Part shown: positions 35,487 through 43,100 of the stretch, piece after piece | Numbering within the stretch: position 1 is the stretch's first letter | Layout: every line of letters begins with the position of its first letter | NCBI RefSeq assembly: GCF_000685865.1 | Contig: NZ_JMKS01000005.1 | Span: forward strand, 682,001 to 746,000 | DNA from: Exiguobacterium antarcticum DSM 14480 | Lineage (GTDB): Bacteria > Bacillota > Bacilli > Exiguobacteriales > Exiguobacteriaceae | Reading direction: 5' to 3' | DNA length: 64,000 nt | Translations under genes and position numbers: made by a program | Notes under the pieces: model-generated | The model's input: only the letters and a program-made list of their open reading frames with translations | The model's database searches: none | What the model was told of the DNA's origin: nothing

Positions 35487-36470
35487 TTATAAATATTCTT
35501 TTTCGATTGTCCGCGTGCTTCGGACGGTATCAATCGGACGGACCATTTGTTCGATTTGTTGACGTTGTGATTCTAAGAACGGTGGCAATGATAATTTCTC
35601 TCCGACCGTTTCATACGGCTCATCTCCCATGAAACCAGGACCATCTGTTGCCCATTCGAACAGGATACCTTGGGCGACACGGGCATATAAGGATTCGAAG
35701 AAGAAACGATCGACGTAGCCGGATGTATTGAATCGTAAGTTCTGCATGCGGCTGATCCATTCATTTAAAGCGGCCGTATCTTCGACTCGGAACGCAACAT
35801 GGTGAACGGTACCAAATCCTTGCTGTCCACTTGGAAGGAGGAGGTTATGCTCAACGATGACTTGCGCACCATTCCCGCCTTGACCCATTTCAAACAGATG
35901 CAGGGATCCTGCCTGATCGATCTCTCGCATCAACATCGCTTTTTCCAACACTTCTTTTAACCGGTCAAATTCGGCAATCCGGATATGGATCGGACCTAAA
36001 CCGGTGATCGCGAATTCTAATGGGACCGGACCGTTTTGCCATGGAATGCCGGATGCAATGCCTTCATTATGCTCGTCTGAAATCAGCATGTACTGCTGGT
36101 CATCGAAATCGACGAACGAGAGGGTTTTCTTCCCGAATTGTTCTTTGATGCCGCGATGTTTGACGTCATATTTGTCAAACCGTTTGATCCAGTAGTCAAG
36201 TGCTTCATCCGTCGGCACGCGGAAAGCGGTTTTGTAGATTTCATTTGTTCCGTGTATTCTTTTTGGAATGCCCGGGAAGTCAAAGAACGTCATATCGGTA
36301 CCGGCTGATCCTTTATCGTCAGCGAAGAATAAATGATAGGTCTGAATATCATCCTGATTCACCGTTTTCTTGACTAAACGCATGCCTAAGACGTTGGTGA
36401 AGAACGCATAATTTTTCTCGGCGCTGCTCGTGATGGCTGTTACGTGATGGATTCCTTTTAATTCATTCAT
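35487..36470 (-). CDS. Ring-cleaving dioxygenase, MhqO/MhqA type
   Basis: A 327-residue protein of two paired VOC modules. The first begins LKGIHHVTAITSSAEKNYAFF and the second GLGPIHIRIAEFDRL. Candidate metal ligands are the histidine in GIHHVT, the histidine in TVHHVAF and the glutamate in GILFEWATDGPGF. In B. subtilis the MhqR regulon holds such hydroquinone-specific extradiol dioxygenases, which break down toxic quinones. A perfect MhqR operator lies 25 bp upstream. The ATG at 36470 follows AAGGGAG. The FMN reductase is downstream in the same operon. Confidence 0.92.
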   Translation of the reverse strand: MNELKGIHHVTAITSSAEKNYAFFTNVLGMRLVKKTVNQDDIQTYHLFFADDKGSAGTDMTFFDFPGIPKRIHGTNEIYKTAFRVPTDEALDYWIKRFDKYDVKHRGIKEQFGKKTLSFVDFDDQQYMLISDEHNEGIASGIPWQNGPVPLEFAITGLGPIHIRIAEFDRLKEVLEKAMLMREIDQAGSLHLFEMGQGGNGAQVIVEHNLLLPSGQQGFGTVHHVAFRVEDTAALNEWISRMQNLRFNTSGYVDRFFFESLYARVAQGILFEWATDGPGFMGDEPYETVGEKLSLPPFLESQRQQIEQMVRPIDTVRSTRTIEKEYL

Positions 36471-36494
36471 GTAGATCGCTCCCTTAATCATCAT

Positions 36495-36512
36495 TATCTC
36501 GAATTCGAGATA
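36495..36512. promoter_or_regulatory. MhqR operator upstream of the dioxygenase operon
   Basis: TATCTCGAATTCGAGATA is a perfect 18-bp palindrome that matches the MhqR box known from B. subtilis. It sits between mhqR and the dioxygenase gene. Confidence 0.88.
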
Positions 36513-36527
36513 TATAGGTAAAAAAAT

Positions 36528-36962
36528 TTAATTGTTTTGGGCTTGGTAGCCTATTTTTTTAGCAGTCTTAATGAACAATTCGATTTCCGCCTGATCAATC
36601 CCTTGGAAAACCTGATTAATGGCTTGTTCATGTTCCGGAAAAATCGTATCCATTAAAGTTTGACCGTCTGTGGTGAGTTCCGCAAATGTCACACGCCGAT
36701 CCTCCGGACAGGCTTTGCGAACGACGTAGTTCTTTTTTTCGAGCTTATCGATGACATAGGTGATGCTGCCGCTTGTGATCAATACTTTTTTTCCGATTAG
36801 TTGAATTGGCTGCCTTCCTTTATGATACAGCAATTCGAGTACGGAAAAATCTGTCGGATTTAGTCCGGACTTCGCAACATCCTGTTTGATGACTTCATGA
36901 AGCGCATCGACTGCGCGGACCATGACTGTCAGTGCTTTTAAGTTCGGATTCGGCTGTTCCAT
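36528..36962 (-). CDS. mhqR: MarR-family quinone-responsive repressor MhqR
   Basis: A 144-residue MarR regulator with the winged helix QPIQLIGKKVLITSGSITYVIDKLEKKNYV and the wing PEDRRVTFAELT. In B. subtilis MhqR represses quinone-detoxification genes and responds to methylhydroquinone and catechol. Two MhqR boxes flank the gene, one before it and one before the downstream dioxygenase operon, which indicates autoregulation and local control. The ATG at 36962 follows AGAGGTG; a GTG at 36971 overlaps that site. The symbol is inferred from operators and context. Confidence 0.88.
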   Translation of the reverse strand: MEQPNPNLKALTVMVRAVDALHEVIKQDVAKSGLNPTDFSVLELLYHKGRQPIQLIGKKVLITSGSITYVIDKLEKKNYVVRKACPEDRRVTFAELTTDGQTLMDTIFPEHEQAINQVFQGIDQAEIELFIKTAKKIGYQAQNN

Positions 36963-36993
36963 TTCGTTCACCTCTTTTTATCTTTAATTCATA

Positions 36994-37011
36994 TATCTTT
37001 AATTCGAGATA
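36994..37011. promoter_or_regulatory. MhqR operator upstream of mhqR
   Basis: TATCTTTAATTCGAGATA is the same dyad with two mismatched bases in one half. A further half-site (tatctttaattc) lies at about 36979-36990. Confidence 0.8.
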
Positions 37012-37090
37012 AATATACCATCTGTTTTTTATGGCGTCAATGGTTTTGATTGGTTTCTGATTGCAGGAGCCTAGATTCATACAGCAGTAT

Positions 37091-37122
37091 GAAAAGAGAC
37101 AGCCCGTTGAATGCGGACTGCC
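37091..37122 (-). terminator. Weak terminator after the esterase gene
   Basis: Minus strand ggcagtccg / cgggctgtc (G-U pairs) followed by tctttt. Confidence 0.5.
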
Positions 37123-37141
37123 TTTAAAGGGGATTAATACA

Positions 37142-37879
37142 TCACCATTTCAGTTTATTTAAAAACGCAAGAATGTCTTGATTAATTGCGTTCATATCTT
37201 TTCCTAACGTCATCAAGTGTTTCGAATGCGCAAAACCTTTAATCGTTTTTTGATCCGAGGTTACGCTTTGGAAAATCGTTTCGGCACTCGTCTTGTACGA
37301 GGGATCATCCAATTCCCCGTACAGGACGCAAATAGGAGAGACGACGCGTGCCAACTGGTCTCTCGTCCGGTTAATGATTTGTTCAAAGTCGGTTAATGAA
37401 TCGAAGGGGAGGTGATCAAGTTCAGCCATTTCAGAGGCAATCTGCTGGTCCTTTTTCCCTTCGAGTTGTTTATACCGCCGGGCATAATAAATTATTCGTT
37501 CTTTTAGAACGGCTGCTTCCTTGTACATGGGCACGGACATAGTGACGATACCGTTCACCTGCGACTCCTGTCCCATTTTTAGGGCAAGTACACCGCCGAG
37601 GGATAGTCCGACGACCGCTATACGTTCGTATCCCTTGTCTTTCAACAGTTGATAACCGTTGAGAGCATCCTGCCACCAGTCGGCTGGTCCGTGCGACAAA
37701 AGGTCTTCCGTCGGCAGTCCATGTCCACTCAGTGTTGGAGCGTAGCAAGAATACTGATTTTGTTGCAAATAGCTGCCAAGCTTTTTCATGTCATTCGGAT
37801 TGCTCGTGAAAGAATGCAAGAGCAGAACAGCTCTTTCGCCGCCTTCGTAATAAAAGGGCTTCGGTGGTAATAATTTCAT
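37142..37879 (-). CDS. Carboxylesterase of the Est30 type (alpha/beta hydrolase)
   Basis: A 245-residue alpha/beta hydrolase close in style to the thermostable carboxylesterase Est30 of Geobacillus. The oxyanion segment is LLLHSFTSNPNDMKKL, the nucleophile elbow is GLSLGG (Ser at about residue 95), the acid is Asp in LYGELDDP and the base is His in GFAHSKHLMTL. It hydrolyses short-chain esters; the natural substrate is unknown. A short GAGGA lies upstream of the ATG. A long perfect hairpin lies about 85 bp upstream. Confidence 0.9.
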   Translation of the reverse strand: MKLLPPKPFYYEGGERAVLLLHSFTSNPNDMKKLGSYLQQNQYSCYAPTLSGHGLPTEDLLSHGPADWWQDALNGYQLLKDKGYERIAVVGLSLGGVLALKMGQESQVNGIVTMSVPMYKEAAVLKERIIYYARRYKQLEGKKDQQIASEMAELDHLPFDSLTDFEQIINRTRDQLARVVSPICVLYGELDDPSYKTSAETIFQSVTSDQKTIKGFAHSKHLMTLGKDMNAINQDILAFLNKLKW

Positions 37880-37962
37880 GGTTATGTGATTCCTCGTTTC
37901 GTAGTGTTCATTATTTTTATATCCAATAGTTACTATCGTTTCATTTTCCTGATTTGTTAACT

Positions 37963-38013
37963 TTATTCATTTTACTTGTGATAATTAGGTATTATCACAA
38001 GTAAAATGAATAA
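37963..38013. repeat. 23-bp perfect inverted repeat, AT-rich
   Basis: Arms 37963-37985 and 37991-38013 are complementary over 23 bp with a 5-nt loop (taggt). There is no T-run on either side, so it is not a normal terminator. It lies between the esterase and a stress gene, both on the minus strand. Confidence 0.8.
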
Positions 38014-38037
38014 GTCTCTACTAAAACTATCGACATC

Positions 38038-38063
38038 AAAAACGCCCCCGAAAAACGGGGACG
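38038..38063 (-). terminator. Terminator of the stress-protein gene
   Basis: Minus strand cgtccccg / cgggggcg with a 5-nt T loop, followed by TTTTTG. Confidence 0.8.
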
Positions 38064-38082
38064 AAGCAATAATATTTTTTAA

Positions 38083-38577
38083 TTAAACCGTCTCATCCGT
38101 AAACGTTTCACCGGTCCGGCGCACGGTCGCTCCGAGTTCAGCGGCAATCGCGTTGATCGCTTCCGAATCCTCGTTGACCTCGCTGATGATGATGACGCCG
38201 TAGTGGTCGGGATTGATCTGGTTGAGTGTGCGGTTAAACAAATCAAACGAATCGCGTTCGTTTTTTTCGTCACGGTTCGCGCCGATCAGATAACCGGCGA
38301 CGGAACCGACGAGCATGCCGAACGGTCCACCGACAACTCCGACTGCCATCCCAATCATGGAACCTTTGAACGATTGATCCTGTTGCGTAAAGTCGATTGC
38401 ATCGATGAACGAGAAGCCGTCCGTCTCATTGCGTTCGGCGAGGACCATCTGTTCCATTTCAATCTCTTTGATCGCTTCGAGGTCCTTGATCATCTCAAAA
38501 CCGGTTTTTGCTTTTTCCAGATCGTTGAAAACGATCGTCGTAACGACGTGTGTTGCCTCATTTTTATATTGTGCCAT
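38083..38577 (-). CDS. Stress-type protein with a glycine-zipper segment
   Basis: A 164-residue protein. Residues about 70-100 form a glycine-rich hydrophobic segment (MIGMAVGVVGGPFGMLVG then SVAGYLIGAN), as in DUF1269-like membrane proteins, flanked by two soluble halves with repeated alpha-beta character (VVTTIVFNDLEKAKTGFEM and YGVIIISEVNEDSEAINAIA). I recognise the general architecture, not a characterised function. GGAGGCGG precedes the ATG. A good sigma-B-type promoter lies about 45 bp upstream, so it probably belongs to the general stress regulon. Confidence 0.75.
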   Translation of the reverse strand: MAQYKNEATHVVTTIVFNDLEKAKTGFEMIKDLEAIKEIEMEQMVLAERNETDGFSFIDAIDFTQQDQSFKGSMIGMAVGVVGGPFGMLVGSVAGYLIGANRDEKNERDSFDLFNRTLNQINPDHYGVIIISEVNEDSEAINAIAAELGATVRRTGETFTDETV

Positions 38578-38622
38578 AATTTCCGCCTCCAGAAAGTTCT
38601 GATGTCGTTCTACAATTTACTA

Positions 38623-38648
38623 CTACCCGTAACAGAACCATTAAAAAC
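38623..38648 (-). promoter_or_regulatory. Sigma-B-type promoter of the glycine-zipper gene
   Basis: Minus strand GTTTTT (38643-38648), 14-bp spacer, GGGTAG (38623-38628). Confidence 0.6.
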
Positions 38649-38702
38649 TAGGAACCGTTGATCCGTGTAAGCATATGATTGATATAGTTTCTCAATTAGG
38701 TG

Positions 38703-38717
38703 ATAAGAAAAACTTAT
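38703..38717 (+). promoter_or_regulatory. CcpC-type operator upstream of aconitase
   Basis: ATAAGAAAAACTTAT matches the ATAA-N7-TTAT dyad bound by CcpC at TCA-cycle genes in B. subtilis. It ends 23 bp before the -35. Confidence 0.65.
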
Positions 38718-38740
38718 TGGAGGTCTTTTGTTCTTTCAAA

Positions 38741-38769
38741 TTGTAACGGGGCTCATATTATACTATGAT
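38741..38769 (+). promoter_or_regulatory. Aconitase promoter
   Basis: -35 TTGTAA (38741-38746), 17-bp spacer, -10 TATGAT (38764-38769), 64 bases before the start codon. Confidence 0.7.
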
Positions 38770-38832
38770 AGAGCTGTACAAGTAAGCGGTATCAGGGGCT
38801 TGATGTCGTCAACACTTAAAGGGGGAATCAGC

Positions 38833-41556
38833 ATGAAGCAAACGCAACCAACGCAAGACGTCTTTGGTGCACGCCGTTCGTTTGAAGCAAACGGTAAAAA
38901 TTACAACTATTACAGCATTGAGAAATTGGAAGAACTCGGTCTGACGGAAGTCAAACGCCTTCCGTATTCCATCCGTGTGCTGCTTGAATCCGTCCTTCGT
39001 CAACAAGACGGTCGTTCGATCACACAAGAGCATGTCGAAAACTTGGCGAAATGGGGAACTGCCCAAGTATCGAATGATATCGATGTGCCGTTCAAGCCGT
39101 CACGCGTCATCTTGCAGGATTTCACAGGCGTACCGACTGTCGTCGATCTCGCATCACTTCGTAAAGCGATGCAAGACCTCGGTGGCGATCCATCTGTCAT
39201 CAACCCGGAAGTTCCGGTTGATCTCGTTGTTGACCACTCGGTTCAAGTCGATGCTTACGGATTCGCCGGCGCACTCGCTGAAAACATGGACCTCGAGTTC
39301 GAACGGAACGAAGAGCGTTACAAATTGTTACGCTGGGCCACAACAGCATTCGATAACTACCGTGCTGTCCCGCCTGCAACAGGAATCGTCCACCAGGTCA
39401 ACCTCGAGTACTTGGCATCTGTCGTTCTTGAAAAAGAAACAGCTGACGGTTCGGTTGACGTCTATCCGGATACACTCGTCGGAACGGATTCCCACACGAC
39501 GATGATCAACGGACTTGGTGTCCTTGGTTGGGGTGTCGGCGGAATCGAAGCGGAAGCCGGTATGCTCGGACAACCGTCATTTTTCCCGGTTCCTGAAGTC
39601 ATCGGTGTCCGCATCACAGGTGAAATGCACCCTGGAACAACAGCGACGGACGTTGCCCTTCGCGTAACGGAAATGTTGCGTCAACACAACGTTGTCGGTA
39701 AATTCGTTGAGTTCTTCGGACCATCACTTCATCTGATGTCACTGTCTGACCGCGCGACAATCGCCAACATGGCACCTGAATACGGCGCGACATGCGGATT
39801 CTTCCCGGTTGATACGGAAACGTTGACGTACCTCCGTCTGACAGGCCGCGATGAAGCCTTGATCGAAAAAGTTGAGAACTACTCAAAAGCAAACGGCTTG
39901 TTCTACACGCCGCAAAACGAAGATCCGACGTTCACGAAGACGGTTGAACTTGATCTGTCGACGATCGTTCCTGCACTTGCCGGACCAAAACGTCCACAAG
40001 ACCGGATTGATTTGACGGACGTGCACACGTCGTTCCAAAAAGCATTGACGGCACCACAAGGAAACGCCGGTTTTGGTCTTGCGGAAGAAGAAGCAAGTAA
40101 AGTCGCTGTCGTTCAATTTAAAGACGAAGCGGTTGAGATGCGTACGGGAGACCTCGCGATCGCAGCGATCACGAGCTGTACGAATACTTCGAACCCTTAC
40201 GTCATGATCGGTGCCGGACTCGTTGCGAAAAAAGCAATCGAACTTGGATTGACGGTTCCGAAATACGTCAAGACATCACTTGCACCGGGATCAAAAGTCG
40301 TAACGGATTACCTTGAGAAATCAGGTCTTCAACCGTACCTCGATCAACTCGGCTTCAACACAGTCGGTTACGGATGTACGACATGTATCGGAAACTCAGG
40401 CCCGCTTGACCTTGCCGTCGAAAACGCGATCCTCGGATCAGACCTGCTCGTCTCGTCTGTCCTCTCAGGAAACCGGAATTTCGAAGGACGGGTGCACCCG
40501 CTCGTCAAAGCGAACTACTTGGCATCACCACCACTCGTCGTCGCCTATGCGATTGCCGGAACAGTGGATGTCGACATCACGAACGCGTCACTCGGAACAG
40601 GCAAAGACGGACAAGAAGTCTTCTTCGCGGACATCTGGCCGTCACGTGACGAAATCCAAACGATCATCAACACCGTCGTCACGCCGGAAAGTTTCCGTGC
40701 GGAGTACGATTCGGTCTTCTCAGGAAACGAACGTTGGAACAACCTTGACGTGCCGACAGGCGATCAGTATGACTTCGATGCAGAGTCGACATACATCCAA
40801 AATCCGCCGTTCTTCGAGAACTTGGCGAAAGAAGCGGGTCATGTCGAAGCATTGAACGACCTCCGTGTCTTTGGTAAGTTTGCGGATTCGGTCACGACGG
40901 ACCACATCTCACCAGCCGGTTCGTTCTCGAAAACAACACCAGCCGGACAATACCTTGTCAGCAAAGGTGTCGCACCAAAAGACTTCAACTCATACGGTTC
41001 ACGCCGTGGTAACCACGAAATCATGATGCGCGGAACATTCGCAAACATCCGCATTCGCAACCAGGTCGCTCCAGGGACAGAAGGCGGTTTCACGACGTAC
41101 TGGCCAACAGGCGAAACGATGGCGATGTACGACGCTGCGATGAAGTATAAAGAAGATGGCACAGGTCTTGTCATCCTTGCTGGTAAAGATTACGGGATGG
41201 GTTCATCACGTGACTGGGCAGCAAAAGGAACAAACCTGCTTGGCGTCAAAGCCGTCATCGCCGAGAGCTTTGAGCGGATTCACCGTTCGAACCTCGTCAT
41301 GATGGGTGTCCTGCCACTCCAATACGTAGCTGGCACATCGGCTGACTCGCTTGGACTGACAGGTGAAGAAGCAATCAGTATCGCGATCGACGAGTCGGTT
41401 CGTCCACGTGACGTCGTCGAAGTCACAGCGACAGCTGCAGACGGAAAAGTCACGAAGTTCGAAGCGATTGCTCGTTTTGATTCAGAAGTCGATATCGACT
41501 ACTACCGTCACGGCGGAATCTTACCGATGGTTCTCCGCGAACGCTTGCAAAACTAA
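38833..41556 (+). CDS. acnA: Aconitate hydratase AcnA (CitB)
   Basis: A 907-residue TCA-cycle enzyme interconverting citrate and isocitrate. The [4Fe-4S] ligands are Cys449 (TSCTNTSNP), Cys515 and Cys518 ([13 protein letters not shown]). [26 protein letters not shown] (core [11 protein letters not shown]) and the C-terminal swivel-domain motif [14 protein letters not shown] complete the active site. The length equals that of Bacillus CitB, which is also an RNA-binding protein when iron is scarce. The ATG at 38833 has AAAGGGGG about 9 bases upstream. A CcpC-type dyad suggests citrate-responsive repression. Confidence 0.97.
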   Translation: MKQTQPTQDVFGARRSFEANGKNYNYYSIEKLEELGLTEVKRLPYSIRVLLESVLRQQDGRSITQEHVENLAKWGTAQVSNDIDVPFKPSRVILQDFTGVPTVVDLASLRKAMQDLGGDPSVINPEVPVDLVVDHSVQVDAYGFAGALAENMDLEFERNEERYKLLRWATTAFDNYRAVPPATGIVHQVNLEYLASVVLEKETADGSVDVYPDTLVGTDSHTTMINGLGVLGWGVGGIEAEAGMLGQPSFFPVPEVIGVRITGEMHPGTTATDVALRVTEMLRQHNVVGKFVEFFGPSLHLMSLSDRATIANMAPEYGATCGFFPVDTETLTYLRLTGRDEALIEKVENYSKANGLFYTPQNEDPTFTKTVELDLSTIVPALAGPKRPQDRIDLTDVHTSFQKALTAPQGNAGFGLAEEEASKVAVVQFKDEAVEMRTGDLAIAAITSCTNTSNPYVMIGAGLVAKKAIELGLTVPKYVKTSLAPGSKVVTDYLEKSGLQPYLDQLGFNTVGYGCTTCIGNSGPLDLAVENAILGSDLLVSSVLSGNRNFEGRVHPLVKANYLASPPLVVAYAIAGTVDVDITNASLGTGKDGQEVFFADIWPSRDEIQTIINTVVTPESFRAEYDSVFSGNERWNNLDVPTGDQYDFDAESTYIQNPPFFENLAKEAGHVEALNDLRVFGKFADSVTTDHISPAGSFSKTTPAGQYLVSKGVAPKDFNSYGSRRGNHEIMMRGTFANIRIRNQVAPGTEGGFTTYWPTGETMAMYDAAMKYKEDGTGLVILAGKDYGMGSSRDWAAKGTNLLGVKAVIAESFERIHRSNLVMMGVLPLQYVAGTSADSLGLTGEEAISIAIDESVRPRDVVEVTATAADGKVTKFEAIARFDSEVDIDYYRHGGILPMVLRERLQN

Positions 41557-41576
41557 ACCGTTTACATTAACGTTTG

Positions 41577-41602
41577 AGGTGGGGGTAACCCCACCTTTTT
41601 TG
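41577..41602 (+). terminator. Terminator of acnA
   Basis: aggtgggg / ccccacct with a 4-nt loop, then six T residues. Confidence 0.9.
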
Positions 41603-41622
41603 ATGCAGAAAGGGGCGAGGCC

Positions 41623-42087
41623 GTGAACCGCTTTAAGAAATGGTTTCAACCAAAAGAAGAACCGGAATTGCCTGTTCGCGATGTCACGCTCGATGAAGTC
41701 AAACGGGCGACACACAAATTTGAATTGACGTTACCGAAAGGGACGAACCGGACGATTCTACTCGACGACGAACAACGGATCGACATGACACGGCTGGCAC
41801 CACATCTCGGTGTCCGTTCGACACAAGTTTTTTATATGTCACGTGAGACGTTTGCGATCATGGAGGCAAAAGACCGCTTGACGGTCTATGAGATGGATCA
41901 TGTCCAAGTCGCGGTCGACCGTTATTTCGACAAAGAACGCAAGTTACCGCTCAAACCGTATTCGAAGACGTTTCAAGTCGATTGTGCGAAGTTATTTGAA
42001 CAAGGGTATTTACGTGAGTTGCCTCATCAAACGTATTACCTCGTCGATGAATCGATGATCGTCTCGCTTGAACCAAAAACCGATTAA
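41623..42087 (+). CDS. DUF3939-like protein of unknown function
   Basis: A 154-residue soluble protein that resembles the DUF3939 group found in Bacilli: MNRFKKWFQPKEE at the N-terminus, then a region starting VTLDEVKRATHKFELTLP, and a C-terminal DESMIVSLEPKTD. No catalytic motif or membrane helix is seen. It begins with GTG at 41623 after AAAGGGGCGAGG. It starts 21 bp after the acnA terminator and ends at a weaker hairpin (42093-42125), so it may be expressed partly by read-through. Confidence 0.7.
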   Translation: MNRFKKWFQPKEEPELPVRDVTLDEVKRATHKFELTLPKGTNRTILLDDEQRIDMTRLAPHLGVRSTQVFYMSRETFAIMEAKDRLTVYEMDHVQVAVDRYFDKERKLPLKPYSKTFQVDCAKLFEQGYLRELPHQTYYLVDESMIVSLEPKTD

Positions 42088-42092
42088 ACGAA

Positions 42093-42125
42093 GATGGACT
42101 GCCGGATGAACGGGAGTCCATTTTT
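42093..42125 (+). terminator. Hairpin terminator after the DUF3939-like gene
   Basis: atggact / agtccat stem with a short gcc / ggg inner helix, followed by TTTTTG. Confidence 0.65.
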
Positions 42126-42317
42126 GAGTTGGCTATCGGTCGTTTGCTTGACGAGTCTGCTGCCGCTTGTATTCCCTGAGCGAAACGGAATCAATTGTTC
42201 AAAAGTCTGACGCATTTCTTCAGAAATGCAGGAATCTTGGACAAACCCTTTGTATTCTAAGCCTAAAACCGATACGATTAACATGAAACGAGACAAATCT
42301 AGGATGGTGTACATGGC

Positions 42318-43025
42318 ATGACGAAACGAACGAGCACATGGATTGCAGTCGCAATCGTGGCAATGGCGATACTCCTTGCCTATAATTTTTATCTCCTGAA
42401 TAAGACACAGACCGCAAACGAAGATAAGACCAAACCGGTCAAGCCGTTTTATACGATGTCACGCATCCAGTATGTCGAAAAGAAATTGTCGACGACGGAA
42501 GATGCGCTTGAAACACGGACGTATGAAGTTGTATTTGACGACAAAGGTCACTTCCGGACAGAAGTCATCGACGGTCCCTCGAAAGGGACGATGGCGATCT
42601 GGGACGGTGACATGTTCCGTGAATACAATGCGGATGGAAAATTGCTGAACGAAACCAAGGCTTCGAAAAGCGTCAGTGCACCGCGTCCGTTCCTCTCGCG
42701 TGGTTTTAATGAACAGATCATCAAGTTCATCGAAGACGGCGACTTCGGTCAAGTCGAAGGGGAAGCCGATATCGCAGGGCTCGCAGCAGACGTCTACGTC
42801 AAAAAAGAGCCGGCAAGCACGGTACCAAAAGAATGGATCAAACAATACCCGTCGTTCTTCGACAAGGAAGACAATTCGGAAGAAGCAACGTACTATGTTG
42901 CGTCCGACCGGTCAAAAGTACTTGGCGCCGAGTCGCGTAACAACGGAAAGCTGTTTTATTCCGTCAAGATGAAAAAACTCGAGACACTGGATACATTCGA
43001 TCCGAACTGGTTAAAAGTCAATTGA
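42318..43025 (+). CDS. Membrane-anchored uncharacterised protein
   Basis: A 235-residue protein with an N-terminal membrane anchor (residues about 8-27, IAVAIVAMAILLAYNFYLL) and an extracellular beta-rich domain. The text YEVVFDDKGHFRTEVIDGP...TMAIWDGDMFREYNADGKLL resembles LolA/LppX-like outer-membrane lipoprotein-sorting or DUF4367 folds, but I cannot assign a family firmly. AGGATGG lies about 12 bases upstream of the ATG. A strong terminator follows, so it is transcribed alone. Confidence 0.75.
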   Translation: MTKRTSTWIAVAIVAMAILLAYNFYLLNKTQTANEDKTKPVKPFYTMSRIQYVEKKLSTTEDALETRTYEVVFDDKGHFRTEVIDGPSKGTMAIWDGDMFREYNADGKLLNETKASKSVSAPRPFLSRGFNEQIIKFIEDGDFGQVEGEADIAGLAADVYVKKEPASTVPKEWIKQYPSFFDKEDNSEEATYYVASDRSKVLGAESRNNGKLFYSVKMKKLETLDTFDPNWLKVN

Positions 43026-43030
43026 GGACA

Positions 43031-43074
43031 AACCGACTTGCGCGTCACACCGTGACGCGCAAAGTCGGTTTTTT
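43031..43074 (+). terminator. Terminator after the anchored protein gene
   Basis: A 19-bp near-perfect stem (43031-43049 / 43052-43070) and six T residues. Confidence 0.9.
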
Positions 43075-43100
43075 CGAGAAGTAGGAGGAATCAACTCAAG

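Noticed and set aside
42084-42314. 76-codon minus-strand frame between the DUF3939-like and anchored-protein genes
   Set aside because: No ribosome site precedes the start, the composition is not protein-like, and it covers a hairpin terminator.
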